Below are positions 32,563 through 42,494 of a stretch of 64,000 nt of DNA, one piece after another. Both the position numbers and the translations under genes were made by a program. Position 1 is the first letter of the stretch; each line of letters starts with the position of its first letter. Under the pieces are notes generated by a model. The model did no database searches, had not been told where the DNA came from, and worked only from the letters and a program-made list of their open reading frames with translations. The DNA lies in the NCBI GenBank assembly GCA_900541795.1, contig UQLC01000013.1:1-64000 (forward strand), in the 5' to 3' direction. This DNA comes from an uncultured Collinsella sp. Lineage in GTDB: Bacteria; Actinomycetota; Coriobacteriia; Coriobacteriales; Coriobacteriaceae.

Positions 32563-34573
32563 CATGACGCTGTTTATCGCATCGCTTGCCGTCTCGTGCA
32601 TCGGTGCGCTCGCCTCGGTTCTGCTGATCAAGGCCGATAACGCCGCCAAGACCGCCGGCTGCCTTATCGGCGCCGCCGCCGCGGTGCTTTCGTTTGTGGC
32701 CGGTATCCAGGCCGTGCTGGGCGATGTCACGTCGGTCGACACCATCGTGTTCTTCCCGTTTGCCCATTTCCAGCTGCTGCTCAATCAGCTGTCCGGTCTG
32801 TTCGTGGCGCTCATCTCGGTGCTCGCGTTTGCCGGTTCGATCTACGGTCTCAACTACTTTGATGAGTACCCGGGCAAAAAGGGCCGCGCTGGCTTCTTCT
32901 TTAACACCTTCGTGGCGTCCATGATGCTCGTCATCACCGCCGACAACGTGTTTTGGTTCCTGGTCGCCTTTGAGCTCATGTCGCTTACCTCGTACTTCCT
33001 GGTCGTGATCGAGGAGAACGAGAACTCCATCCATGGCGGTTGGCTCTACTTTGTGATCGCACACGTGGGTTTTGTGCTCATCATGGCGAGCTTCCTCACC
33101 ATGACCAACTTCGCCGGTGGCTCGTTTGCCTTTGCGGATTTCCGCGCTACGCAGTTTAGCCCTGCGGTCGCATCCGTGTGCTTCGTGCTCGCCTTCTTTG
33201 GCTTTGGCGCCAAGGCCGGTATCATCCCGCTGCACGGCTGGCTGCCCAAGGCACATCCCGAGGCGCCGTCCAACGTGTCGGCCCTCATGTCCGGCGGCAT
33301 GATCAAGATCGGTATCTTCGGTATCCTCAAGGTTGGTCTCGACCTGCTCTCCGCCTCGGGCGTTCAGGTCTGGTGGGGCCTTATGGTCATGGTCTTCGGT
33401 GCGATCTCGTCGGTCCTCGGCGTGGCCTTCGCCCTGCAGGAGCATGACATCAAGCGTCTGCTGGCCTATCACTCCGTCGAGAACATCGGCATCATTCTGC
33501 TCGGCGTCGGCGCCTCCATGGCCGCCATGGCGCTCAACTCGGTCGGCATCGCCGTCCTGGCTCTGATGGCCGCCCTCTACCACACGTTTAACCACGCGAT
33601 GTTTAAGGGCGAGCTGTTCTTGGGCGCCGGTGCGCTGCTGTACTCCACGGGTACGCGCAATATGGAGAAGATGGGCGGCCTGTTCCGTCGTATGCCGGCA
33701 ACGGCCATCTGCTTCCTCATTGGCGCGCTTGCCATCTCGGCCATCCCGCCCTTCAACGGCTTTGTGTCCGAGTGGTTTACCTACCAGTCGCTCTTTAACG
33801 CTGCCATGCAGGGTGACAAGGCCGTCATGATCGTGGCCGTGTTCGCTGCCGTCGCGCTTGCCATTACCGGTGCGCTGGCTGTCACGTGCTTCGTCAAGGC
33901 CTATGGCGTCTCCTTTGCCTCCGCGCCCCGCTCCGAGGCCGCGGCTAATGCCAAGGAGGTTCCCGCCCCCATGGTGTTTGCACGGGGCCTGCTCGCGGCC
34001 ATCTGCGTCGTGCTGGGCATTGGCGCTCCCGTGATCGCTCCCGTGCTGGTCGATGTCGCCGCGTCCGTGCTGCATCCGTACGGTGGCGTGTTTGCCGCCG
34101 AGGGCATGGAGCTCATGAACCAGTACTCCGGCGCTGCCACCTCCACGCCCGCGATCGCCATTGCGCTCGTGGTGCTCGTCGGCCTTGCCTGCGGTTATCG
34201 CAAGCTCAAGACCGTCGGCAAGGTGCAGAAGTCCCAGCCGTGGGCATGCGGCTATGCTCCCAACGAGCATATGCCCGTCGTGGCCACGACCTTTGCCTCC
34301 GAGGTGTCCTGGTTTATGCAGCCGCTCTACACGCTGCGCGACCGCTGCACGGCCGTCTGCTGGTCCATCGCGCACTTCTTCCAGAAGCTCACCGGTGTGG
34401 CCGAGGCTGTGGAGCCCGTACCCGACAAGGTTCTCGTCGATGCCCCGCATAAGGGTGTCGAGAAGCTCGCCGACCTCGCGACTAAGCTCGAGGGCGGCAA
34501 CTACAGCATCTATATCTGCTACATCGTCGCGGCACTCGTGGTGTTCCTCGTGCTCGCCGTGCAAATGGGTTAA
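32555..34573 (+). CDS. hyfB: Hydrogenase-4 component B (NuoL/Mrp antiporter-like)
   Basis: 672 residues, the same length as E. coli HyfB, with some fourteen to sixteen helices. It is the antiporter-like membrane subunit thought to move protons or sodium. The conserved lysine and glutamate helices are visible (FGAKAGIIPLHGWLPKAHPEAP and LVAFELMSLTSYFLV). Overlaps hyfA by 8 nt. Confidence 0.93.
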   Translation: MDSMTLFIASLAVSCIGALASVLLIKADNAAKTAGCLIGAAAAVLSFVAGIQAVLGDVTSVDTIVFFPFAHFQLLLNQLSGLFVALISVLAFAGSIYGLNYFDEYPGKKGRAGFFFNTFVASMMLVITADNVFWFLVAFELMSLTSYFLVVIEENENSIHGGWLYFVIAHVGFVLIMASFLTMTNFAGGSFAFADFRATQFSPAVASVCFVLAFFGFGAKAGIIPLHGWLPKAHPEAPSNVSALMSGGMIKIGIFGILKVGLDLLSASGVQVWWGLMVMVFGAISSVLGVAFALQEHDIKRLLAYHSVENIGIILLGVGASMAAMALNSVGIAVLALMAALYHTFNHAMFKGELFLGAGALLYSTGTRNMEKMGGLFRRMPATAICFLIGALAISAIPPFNGFVSEWFTYQSLFNAAMQGDKAVMIVAVFAAVALAITGALAVTCFVKAYGVSFASAPRSEAAANAKEVPAPMVFARGLLAAICVVLGIGAPVIAPVLVDVAASVLHPYGGVFAAEGMELMNQYSGAATSTPAIAIALVVLVGLACGYRKLKTVGKVQKSQPWACGYAPNEHMPVVATTFASEVSWFMQPLYTLRDRCTAVCWSIAHFFQKLTGVAEAVEPVPDKVLVDAPHKGVEKLADLATKLEGGNYSIYICYIVAALVVFLVLAVQMG

Positions 34574-34585
34574 GGAGGGGAGAGC

Positions 34586-35512
34586 ATGAACAACATCGTA
34601 CTTGCCGTTCTGCAGGGCGTGGTCGTCATGGCCGTCGCCCCGTTCTTCTCCGGTCTCGGCCGCGTGATCCGCGCCAAGATGCACAACCGTCGCGGCCCCA
34701 GCATCATGCAGGACTACCGCGACCTGGCCAAGCTCTTTGCGCGCCCCGAGTCCCAGAGCGAGGATGCGAGCTTTGCGCTGCGCATTATGCCGCCGCTGTT
34801 CTTCGCCGTCGCCTTTATGCTCGCGATGGGTCTGCCGCTCTTTACGGCGCAAAGCCCCATCCCAGTCTTTGGTGACGCCATCACCATCATGTACAGCCTG
34901 GCGCTCGCCCGCTTCTTCTTCGCCCTCTGCGGTGTGGATTCGTCCAACGCCTACGCCGGTATCGGCGGCGTCCGCGAGCTGCTCATGAGCGTGCTCATCG
35001 AGCCGTCCATGCTGCTGGCGCTGTTTGCCGCCGCCCTGGTGTGCGGTTCCACCGACATCGCCACCATGGGTCAGCACATCATGACGGGCGCCATCGACGC
35101 ACCGGTCGCCGTGATCCTTGCCGGCATTGCCTTTGCGATCGCCTGCTACATGGAACTCGGCAAGCTGCCGTTTGACCAGGCCGAGGCCGAGCAGGAGCTC
35201 CAGGAAGGTCCGCTCGCCGAGCTTTCCGGCCCGTCGCTCGCCATGGCCAAGCTCGCCATGTCCATGAAGCAGGTCCTGGTCGTCGCCTGGTTCTGCGCGA
35301 TTTTTGTCCCCTGGGGCGAGCCCGCGACCGTGGGCGCCGCCGCCGTTCTGGGTGCAGTCATCTTCCTGGTGAAGTGCCTGATCGACTTTGTCGTATGCGG
35401 CGTGATCGAGAACTCCTGCTCGCGTTCGCGCTTTAAGGTGCTCGGTAATCAGACCTGGGCCGTCGTGGGCATCGCCGTGCTGGCGTTTGTCTTCGTGGTC
35501 GTCGGCGTGTAG
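34586..35512 (+). CDS. hyfC: Hydrogenase-4 component C (NuoH-like)
   Basis: 308 residues, membrane subunit homologous to NuoH/HycD that anchors the hydrophilic arm. RAKMHNRRGPSIMQDYRDLAK in the first cytoplasmic loop and ELGKLPFDQAEAEQEL with its acidic cluster are the family marks. RBS AAGGAGGGGAG. Confidence 0.93.
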   Translation: MNNIVLAVLQGVVVMAVAPFFSGLGRVIRAKMHNRRGPSIMQDYRDLAKLFARPESQSEDASFALRIMPPLFFAVAFMLAMGLPLFTAQSPIPVFGDAITIMYSLALARFFFALCGVDSSNAYAGIGGVRELLMSVLIEPSMLLALFAAALVCGSTDIATMGQHIMTGAIDAPVAVILAGIAFAIACYMELGKLPFDQAEAEQELQEGPLAELSGPSLAMAKLAMSMKQVLVVAWFCAIFVPWGEPATVGAAAVLGAVIFLVKCLIDFVVCGVIENSCSRSRFKVLGNQTWAVVGIAVLAFVFVVVGV

Positions 35513-35527
35513 GAGAAGGGAGAAACA

Positions 35528-36985
35528 ATGTCATTTGCAGTCAGTCTGTCCCTTCTCGGCTTGGTCGCTATTGCGGCCCCGATGGTGGCCTCGGTGCTCG
35601 TCGCCCTGTTCCCCCGTCCGTACGCCAAGTGGTTCAGCGTTTTGGGTGCCGCCGTCTCGACGGTCTGCACCATCGCCCTCGCCGTGAATTTCGCCGGCGC
35701 CGGCATGCCCGACACGCAGGTCCCCCTGATCTCGTTTGGGCAGACCCTCGTCATGGGATTCACCTTCGATCGCATGAGCACGCTGCTCGCGCCCGCCTTT
35801 GTGGGTATCGGCCTGCTTGTCGTGATCTATTCGATTCCCTATATGAGCGAGAATAACCGTGAGCATCCCGACGCGCCGCGTCGTCGCTTCTACGCGTACC
35901 TCGCGACCTTCATCGGTGCCATGGCCGGCCTCGTGTACAGCTCGACCCTTTTGGGCCAGCTCGTGTTCTTTGAGATCACGGGTGCGTGCTCTTGGGGCCT
36001 CATTAGCTACTACATGACGCCTACGGCCAAGAAGGCCGGCATGAAGGCCCTGATCATTACGCATATCGGTGCGCTCGGCCTGTATCTGGGCGCCGCCATC
36101 GTGTTTGCCCACACCGGCACCTTCGCCATTACCGCGATTGCCGGCCTCGACGCCAAGCTCAAGGCTATCGTCCTTTTGCTCGTGCTGTTTGCGGCCTGGG
36201 CCAAGTCCGCACAGGTTCCCATGTACATGTGGCTGCCTTCGGCCATGGAGGCGCCGACGCCTGTTTCGGCCTACCTGCATGGTGCCTCGATGGTCAAGGT
36301 CGGCGTGTGCGTGTTCGCGCGCGCACTCGTCTCTGCCGGCGAGATTCCCGAGATCGTGGGCTGGGTTGCCATTATCGACGCCATGGTCACCATGCTCTTT
36401 GGTTTCCTTATGTACCTGCCGCAAAAGGACATGAAGCGCCTGCTGGCCTTCTCCACGATCGCCCAGCTCTCCTATGTGTTCTTTGGTCTGGGCCTTTCGG
36501 TCTTTGGCAGCCAGCTGGCCTTTGATGGCGCCGTGTGCCACATCTTTAACCACGCTTTCGCCAAGACGCTGTTCTTCCTGATCGCCGGTTCGTTCTCCTT
36601 TACGCTCGGCACGCGTATGCTGCCCAAGCTTCGCGGCATCGTAAAGAAGTACCCGATCTCGGGCGTGGGCTTTGGTGTCGCGGCGCTCGCCATTGCCGGC
36701 GTGCCGCCCATGAACACGTTCTTCTCGAAGTTCCAGATCATCGCCGGTGGCTTCTCTGTGGGTGCCGGCAACGTCGCGATCCTGGTGCTCGTGTGCATCA
36801 TGGTCGCCGAGACCGTCGCCACCTTTGCCTGGTTCCTCAAGTGGATGGGCTATTGCCTGCCCGGCGAGCCGAGCGAAGAGGTCGCTGCGGGAGCCCCGCT
36901 TCCCCGCGCGATGGCGTTTGTGTTCATCGTGCTCATCATCATGGTCATCGTCAGCGGCCCGCTTTCGGCCAGCTGGATCGGTTAG
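35528..36985 (+). CDS. hyfD: Hydrogenase-4 component D (antiporter-like)
   Basis: 485 residues of the NuoL/M/N/Mrp family (E. coli HyfD is 479). Visible marks: FEITGACSWGLISYY with the membrane glutamate, AKSAQVPMYMWLPSAMEAPTPVSA, and the FNHAFAKTLFF helix. HyfD is one of the subunits that distinguishes the hyf type from the smaller hyc type. Confidence 0.92.
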   Translation: MSFAVSLSLLGLVAIAAPMVASVLVALFPRPYAKWFSVLGAAVSTVCTIALAVNFAGAGMPDTQVPLISFGQTLVMGFTFDRMSTLLAPAFVGIGLLVVIYSIPYMSENNREHPDAPRRRFYAYLATFIGAMAGLVYSSTLLGQLVFFEITGACSWGLISYYMTPTAKKAGMKALIITHIGALGLYLGAAIVFAHTGTFAITAIAGLDAKLKAIVLLLVLFAAWAKSAQVPMYMWLPSAMEAPTPVSAYLHGASMVKVGVCVFARALVSAGEIPEIVGWVAIIDAMVTMLFGFLMYLPQKDMKRLLAFSTIAQLSYVFFGLGLSVFGSQLAFDGAVCHIFNHAFAKTLFFLIAGSFSFTLGTRMLPKLRGIVKKYPISGVGFGVAALAIAGVPPMNTFFSKFQIIAGGFSVGAGNVAILVLVCIMVAETVATFAWFLKWMGYCLPGEPSEEVAAGAPLPRAMAFVFIVLIIMVIVSGPLSASWIG

Positions 36986-36998
36986 GAGGTAGAACGAC

Positions 36999-37652
36999 AT
37001 GGGTTATTCGATCGTCAACATCCTTGGCGGCCTTCTGATCGTCACGTCCACCATGGTGGTTGTCTCCAAGAACATCAAACATTCCATCCACTGGTATGCG
37101 GTGCAGTCGCTGGTGCTCGTGGGGCTTCTCGCCACGCTCGGTGTCACCACTGGTGCGCAGGAGCTGCTTATGTGGGCTGGATCTGCCTTTATCACCAAGG
37201 TCGTCCTGGTCCCTTATATCCTCAACCGCGCATACAAGAAGATGGGCGAGCCGAGCGACGCATCGCTCAAGGCCGGTCTTAAGCCCGCGTGGGCCATTTG
37301 CATCATCGCCGTCGAGGTCGCGATTTGCTTTGCCGTCGTGACGCAGATCAGCCTGCCCACGGCCGAGGTCGCAACGCCTGCGCTCGCTATTAGCTTCGCT
37401 CACTTCTTTGTGGGCCTCACCTGCATCATCTCGCAGCGCAACATCATGAAGCAGATCTTTGGATACTGCCTTATGGAAAACGGCAGCCATGTGACGCTTG
37501 CGCTTTTGGCCCCCACCGCTCCCGAGATCATCGAGATCGGTATCGCCACCGACGCCATCTTTGCCGTCATCATCATGTCCATCGTCGTGCGTCGCATTTG
37601 GGACGACTCCCACTCGCTCGATGCGCGCGACCTGTCCGAGCTGAGGGGGTAG
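36999..37652 (+). CDS. hyfE: Hydrogenase-4 component E (NuoK-like)
   Basis: 217 residues (E. coli 216), about seven helices, NuoK-like at its core. It is a hyf-specific membrane subunit. Starts 13 nt after hyfD with TTAGGAGG. Confidence 0.92.
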   Translation: MGYSIVNILGGLLIVTSTMVVVSKNIKHSIHWYAVQSLVLVGLLATLGVTTGAQELLMWAGSAFITKVVLVPYILNRAYKKMGEPSDASLKAGLKPAWAICIIAVEVAICFAVVTQISLPTAEVATPALAISFAHFFVGLTCIISQRNIMKQIFGYCLMENGSHVTLALLAPTAPEIIEIGIATDAIFAVIIMSIVVRRIWDDSHSLDARDLSELRG

Positions 37653-37655
37653 TCC

Positions 37656-39215
37656 ATGGAAACGTTGATTCTCGCCCTGCTCGCGACTCCTTTGGTGTTC
37701 TCGCTGGTCATGGCATTTTTGCCCAAGAACACGTCCTATAACGTGTTTGCCGGTCTCAACCTGGTCTCCGTCGCAGCCGTCCTGGTGCTGTCGATTATGA
37801 CGGCCGGTGACGTCCTTATGAGCGGCGACACCGCGAGCGCTCTTGGCCTGTGGTTTCACCTCGATTCGCTGGGCGCCATCTTTGTGCTGCTCATCGGCTT
37901 TATCGGTTTTCTTACGGGGCTGTTCTCGCTGCCCTATGTAAAGGCCGATATCGAGGAGGGCTCCATGCCCGCCGAGCGCGCCAAGCAGTATTTTGCGCTG
38001 TTTAGCCTGTTCGTGTTCACCATGCTGCTCGCGTGCCTGTCCAACAACATGATCCTCACGTGGGCCGCCGTGGAGGCAACCACGCTTTCCACCGTGTTCC
38101 TCGTGGGTATCTACAAGAACAAGACGGCCCTCGAGGCTTCTTGGAAGTATGCGATGGTCTGCACCGCCGGCGTGGCCTTTGGCCTGTTCGGTACGCTGCT
38201 GATCTACGCCAACGCCGCCGACGTGATTCCCAACGCCCACGAGGCCGCATTCCTGTCGTGCGTGCTGCCGTATGCCGACCAGTTCGACCCGACGCTCATG
38301 CGCCTCGCCTTTGCGTTTATCGTGATCGGCTTTGGCACCAAGGCCGGCCTGTTCCCCATGCATACTTGGCTGCCCGATGCCCACTCCCAGGCCCCGAGCC
38401 CTGTCTCGGCCCTGCTCTCGGGCGTGCTGCTTAAGTGCGCCATGCTTGTGATCATGCGCTTCTACGGCTTTACCATCCAGGCCGTGGGCGCCGAGTATCC
38501 GCAACTTTTGCTGCTGATCGTCGGCACGCTGTCCATTTTGGTGGCGGCACTTTCGATGTTTCGCCAGGACGACCTCAAGCGCCGCTTTGCGTACTCGTCT
38601 GTGGAGAACGTGGGCGTTATCGCCCTGTGCCTGGGTATCGGTGGCCCTCTGGGTATCGCCGCGGCCCTGCTGCACTGCGTGTTCCACGGCTTTACCAAGA
38701 CGCTTGCCTTCTGCGTGTCCGGCAACATCCAGCACGCCTTTGGCACGCGTAGCCTGGCTAAGATCCAGGGTGTCGTCGAGGTTGCCCCCGCAACCGCCGC
38801 GCTCGCCGTCCTGGCGCTGCTCGGTCTTGGTGCCTTCCCGCCCTTTGGCATGTTTATCTCCGAGTTCCTGACTTTTGTCGCCGGTGTTACCGCCGGTCCC
38901 ATGTGGCTGGTCGTCGTGGTCGCCCTCGGTCTTACCGTGGCCATCTCCGCGCTCACCCGCATCGCACTCAAGTCGGTATTCGGCCATGCGCCCCAGGGCA
39001 TGGATAAGCATGAGGCCCCGGCGCTCATGCTTATCCCCGAAATCATCCTGGCTGTCATGATCTTGTGGTTTGGCATCGCCACCCCGCTGCCTCTCGTGCA
39101 CGGTGTGGAGACCGCGACCGGCATTGTGCTCGAGCAGAGCACCGAGGAACTTCACGCGACGCCGATGTACCGCGCTGTGTTCGGTACCGAGACCGCTCAG
39201 AGCGAGGTGGAGTAA
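37656..39215 (+). CDS. hyfF: Hydrogenase-4 component F (antiporter-like)
   Basis: 519 residues, third antiporter-like subunit. TWAAVEATTLSTVFLVG carries the membrane glutamate, and KAGLFPMHTWLPDAHSQAPSPVSALLSG is the central family motif. With HyfB and HyfD this gives three potential ion channels. 3-nt gap after hyfE. Confidence 0.93.
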   Translation: METLILALLATPLVFSLVMAFLPKNTSYNVFAGLNLVSVAAVLVLSIMTAGDVLMSGDTASALGLWFHLDSLGAIFVLLIGFIGFLTGLFSLPYVKADIEEGSMPAERAKQYFALFSLFVFTMLLACLSNNMILTWAAVEATTLSTVFLVGIYKNKTALEASWKYAMVCTAGVAFGLFGTLLIYANAADVIPNAHEAAFLSCVLPYADQFDPTLMRLAFAFIVIGFGTKAGLFPMHTWLPDAHSQAPSPVSALLSGVLLKCAMLVIMRFYGFTIQAVGAEYPQLLLLIVGTLSILVAALSMFRQDDLKRRFAYSSVENVGVIALCLGIGGPLGIAAALLHCVFHGFTKTLAFCVSGNIQHAFGTRSLAKIQGVVEVAPATAALAVLALLGLGAFPPFGMFISEFLTFVAGVTAGPMWLVVVVALGLTVAISALTRIALKSVFGHAPQGMDKHEAPALMLIPEIILAVMILWFGIATPLPLVHGVETATGIVLEQSTEELHATPMYRAVFGTETAQSEVE

Positions 39216-39218
39216 CGA

Positions 39219-40991
39219 ATGATTGAAACTGAGAACAAGGTGTATGCCCGTCGCTGCGAGAGCCATGTCGAGGCCCTGCGCCGCGCCGTTCCGGGCTGCA
39301 TCGAGAAGGTCGAGTGGCAGTGCGAGGACCAGCTGACGATCACCGTCAAGCAGGACAAGCAGCCCGAGGCCGTCCACTACCTGTATTACGAGCGCTACGG
39401 CTGGATTCCCGTGATCATCGGCAACGACGAGCGCAGTCTGTGCGGTCGCTACGCCGTGTACTACGTCATCTCCATGGAGGGGGAGGACCCCGGCTGGGTG
39501 ACCGTGCGCACCGAGGTTGATCCCGCCAAGATGACATTCCCGTCCGTGACGCCGTTCGTCCCCGCCTGCGTGTGGGGCGAGCGCGAGCTACGCGATATGT
39601 TCGGCCTGATCCCCGAGGGTCTGCCCGACCGTCGCCGCCTGGTGCTGCCAGATGACTGGCCCAGCGGCCTGTATCCGCTGCGCAAGGACTCCATGGACTA
39701 CCGCTTCCGTCCCGCTCCTGCGAGCGACATGGAAAACTACGAGTTCTTGGCCGATACCAAGGGCAAGGAGACCACACTCGTCCCCATGGGCCCGCTGCAC
39801 ATTACCTCCGACGAGCCCGGCCACTTCCGCCTGTTCGTCGAGGGCGAGACGATCGTCGACGCCGACTACCGTCTGTTCTACGTGCACCGCGGCATGGAGA
39901 AGGTCGCCGAGACGCGCCTGAACTATGACGCCGTGACGTTCCTCGCCGACCGCATTTGCGGCATCTGCGGCTGCGCCCACTCGGTGGCCTATGCCGAGGC
40001 CGTCGAGCGCGCCCAGGGCATTCATGTCCCGCCGCGCGCCCAGTACATCCGTGCCATCATGCTCGAGGTCGAGCGCCTGCACTCGCATCTGCTCAACATT
40101 GGCCTGGCGTCGCACTACACAGGCTTCGACTCCGGCTTCCAGCAGTTCTTCCGCGTCCGCGAGAAGTCCATGGACCTGGCCGAGAAGCTTTCCGGTCATC
40201 GCAAGACCTACGGCCTCAACGTGATCGGCGGCGTGCGTCGCGACATTTTGGCCGAGCAGAAGCTCTCCACGCTCACGACCATCCACCAGCTGCGCTCCGA
40301 GGTTCAGGAACTCGTCGATATGCTGCTCTCCACGCCCAACTTTATTGAGCGTACGAGCGGTATCGGCATTCTGGACCGCAAGATCGCTCGCGACTTCTCG
40401 CCGGTCGGCCCGCTCATGCGTGGCTCGGGCTATGCCCGCGACGTGCGCTTTGACCATCCCTTCGACGGCTACGCCGATCCGGACGTCCAAAAGATGCACG
40501 CCGCCACGGCCGACACCTGCGATGCCTTCGGCCGCACTGCCGTTCGCATCCAGGAGGTCTACGATTCGATCGACATGATCGAGACCATGCTTGAGAACTG
40601 CCCGTCGGGCCCCATCCTCACCACGGATTGGGAGTACACCCCGCACAAGTACGCCATCGGTGCCACCGAGGCGCCGCGCGGCGAGGACGTGCACTGGGCC
40701 ATGCTCGGCAATAACCAGAAGTGCTACCGCTGGCGCGCCAAGGCCGCCACGTACAGCAACTGGCCGGTCCTGCGCTACATGTTCCGCGGCAACACCGTGG
40801 GTGACGCTGCGTTGATCGTCGGCTCGCTCGACCCGTGCTACTCCTGCACCGACCGCGTGACGGTGACCGATGTCGCCGCCAAGCGCGACCACGTGCTCGA
40901 CAAGGAGCAGTTCGAGAACGTCTGGCGCGACAAGTCGCCGCTCGCGGGCGAGGGCACCATGGCCGCTCCGCTCGATGAGGAGGCGCTCTAA
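39219..40991 (+). CDS. hyfG: [NiFe] hydrogenase-4 large subunit (fused NuoC-like domain)
   Basis: 590 residues. The N-terminal about 180 residues are the NuoC-like 30-kDa domain; the rest is the NuoD-like large subunit that holds the Ni-Fe(CN)2CO site. Nickel ligands are in RICGICGCAH (245-254; C247, C250) and DPCYSCTDR (538-546; C540, C543). The protein continues 44 residues past Arg546; by analogy with HycE this tail is removed by the HycI protease encoded downstream. 3-nt gap after hyfF. Confidence 0.95.
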   Translation: MIETENKVYARRCESHVEALRRAVPGCIEKVEWQCEDQLTITVKQDKQPEAVHYLYYERYGWIPVIIGNDERSLCGRYAVYYVISMEGEDPGWVTVRTEVDPAKMTFPSVTPFVPACVWGERELRDMFGLIPEGLPDRRRLVLPDDWPSGLYPLRKDSMDYRFRPAPASDMENYEFLADTKGKETTLVPMGPLHITSDEPGHFRLFVEGETIVDADYRLFYVHRGMEKVAETRLNYDAVTFLADRICGICGCAHSVAYAEAVERAQGIHVPPRAQYIRAIMLEVERLHSHLLNIGLASHYTGFDSGFQQFFRVREKSMDLAEKLSGHRKTYGLNVIGGVRRDILAEQKLSTLTTIHQLRSEVQELVDMLLSTPNFIERTSGIGILDRKIARDFSPVGPLMRGSGYARDVRFDHPFDGYADPDVQKMHAATADTCDAFGRTAVRIQEVYDSIDMIETMLENCPSGPILTTDWEYTPHKYAIGATEAPRGEDVHWAMLGNNQKCYRWRAKAATYSNWPVLRYMFRGNTVGDAALIVGSLDPCYSCTDRVTVTDVAAKRDHVLDKEQFENVWRDKSPLAGEGTMAAPLDEEAL

Positions 40992-40992
40992 T

Positions 40993-41709
40993 ATGCTGAA
41001 GCTTTGGAAGGTTAACGCCAAGGCCGGCGACGCGACGGTCAAGTACCCGTTTGCGCCGTTCCCCACCAACAAGGACATGCGCGGTAAGCCCGAGCACAAT
41101 GCCGAGCTCTGCATCGCCTGCGGTGCCTGCGGCGTGGCGTGCCCGGCCGATGCCATTCGCATGGACACCGACCTTGCGGCCGATACCATTACCTGGTCGA
41201 TCGACTACGGCCGCTGCATCTTCTGCGGTCGCTGTGAGGAAGCCTGCCCCATGGAGGCCATCAAGCTTACCGAGGAGTTTGAGCTGGCCGTCATGAGCAA
41301 GGACGACCTCACCAGCAAGAGCGTCTATACGCTCGAGCACTGCTCGCGTTGCGGCAAGCCGTTTGCCCCGCACAAGGAGATCGACTACGCCAAGCGCCTG
41401 CTGCAAAAGGCCGGCGGCATGGAGGCCGAGCAGGCCGCCCGTACCGTCGGTATGTGCCAGGAGTGCAAGCGCGAGCTCGACGCCCTGCGCGCCGCCTCGG
41501 CCGTAAAGACCGGCAACGCGCACGGCATGGCTGCCAACGAGACGCTTGCGTCCGGTGAGCCCCAGGGCCCCGGCATGGAGTATCTGGGCGGCCACGGCGT
41601 GAACCCGGAGTATATCGACCGCGAGCTCAACCCCGATGCGCCCGAGATTCCCGCCGGTCCGGCACCGGTCGAGGGCATCATCATGGATTTTGAAACGAAG
41701 GAGGAGTAA
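40993..41709 (+). CDS. hyfH: Hydrogenase-4 component H (2x[4Fe-4S], NuoI-like)
   Basis: 238 residues. Two 4Fe-4S motifs (CIACGACGVACP and CIFCGRCEEACP) link the membrane and catalytic parts. A second Cys-rich pair (CSRCGKPF and CQECKR) resembles the zinc-like motif of HycF/HyfH. It is longer than E. coli HyfH (181) because of a roughly 60-residue C-terminal extension rich in Pro and acidic residues. ATG 40993 follows AGGAGG inside hyfG. Confidence 0.9.
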   Translation: MLKLWKVNAKAGDATVKYPFAPFPTNKDMRGKPEHNAELCIACGACGVACPADAIRMDTDLAADTITWSIDYGRCIFCGRCEEACPMEAIKLTEEFELAVMSKDDLTSKSVYTLEHCSRCGKPFAPHKEIDYAKRLLQKAGGMEAEQAARTVGMCQECKRELDALRAASAVKTGNAHGMAANETLASGEPQGPGMEYLGGHGVNPEYIDRELNPDAPEIPAGPAPVEGIIMDFETKEE

Positions 41710-41711
41710 CC

Positions 41712-42494
41712 ATGGCCGAACCCACGCTTTTGCCCGAGCGGCTCCAGTACCGCCCGACCAAGATCGAGCTCGACGAGAGCATCGAGAAGGCCAAGGCGAC
41801 CCTTCTTAAGAAGATCAAACGCTCGGTGTACGTCTACCGTGTCGACTGCGGCGGCTGCAACGGCTGCGAGATCGAGATCTTCGGTTCCATCACGCCCGTC
41901 TTCGACGTCGAGCGCTTTGGCATCAAGGTCGTGCCCTCGCCCCGTCACGCCGATGTGCTGCTGTACACCGGCGCCGTGACGCGTGCCATGCGCATGCCGG
42001 CCCTGCGCGCCTTTGAGGCCGCACCCGATCCCAAGATTGTGGTGTCCTATGGCGCGTGCGGCTGCACCGGCGGCATCTTCTACGATAACTACTGCGTCTG
42101 GGGCGGCACGGACAAGATCTTGCCGGTCGATGTCTACATCCCCGGCTGCCCGCCCAGCCCCGCGCAGACCATCTACGGCTTTGCCATGGCGCTCGGTCTG
42201 CTGGACCAAAAGCTCCATGCCGAGACCACGGTGGAGGCCGCCGGCGAGCAGGCCGATATCCTGCACCCCGGCGTGCCGTACAAGCTGCGCGTTGCCATCG
42301 AGCGCGAGGCTCGCGCCATGAGCGGCTACCGTTACGGCCGCGACCTGGCCAACGAGTTTATGGATACGCTCGAGGGCGCGCCCAAGGGCGATATCCGCGG
42401 TGCCATGGCGCTGCTCATCGACAAGCAGGATGATCCTCGCCGCGTTGAGGTCTACTCGGCGCTGCAGGATCTGGTGCTGGCCGGAGGTCGCTAG
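41712..42494 (+). CDS. hyfI: [NiFe] hydrogenase-4 small subunit (NuoB-like)
   Basis: 260 residues. The proximal [4Fe-4S] cluster cysteines are in DCGGCNGCEIE (C46, C49 or C52), GACGCTGG and PGCPPSP. It forms the catalytic module with HyfG. Its stop directly abuts the start of hycH. Confidence 0.94.
   Translation: MAEPTLLPERLQYRPTKIELDESIEKAKATLLKKIKRSVYVYRVDCGGCNGCEIEIFGSITPVFDVERFGIKVVPSPRHADVLLYTGAVTRAMRMPALRAFEAAPDPKIVVSYGACGCTGGIFYDNYCVWGGTDKILPVDVYIPGCPPSPAQTIYGFAMALGLLDQKLHAETTVEAAGEQADILHPGVPYKLRVAIEREARAMSGYRYGRDLANEFMDTLEGAPKGDIRGAMALLIDKQDDPRRVEVYSALQDLVLAGGR

Noticed and set aside
32504..35077. Very long minus-strand open frame opposite hyfB/hyfC
   Set aside because: Its predicted product is His/Arg/Gly-rich low-complexity sequence, mirrors plus-strand codon bias, and has no start site or homology; same for 6887-9301, 36951-39377 and 54681-57158.
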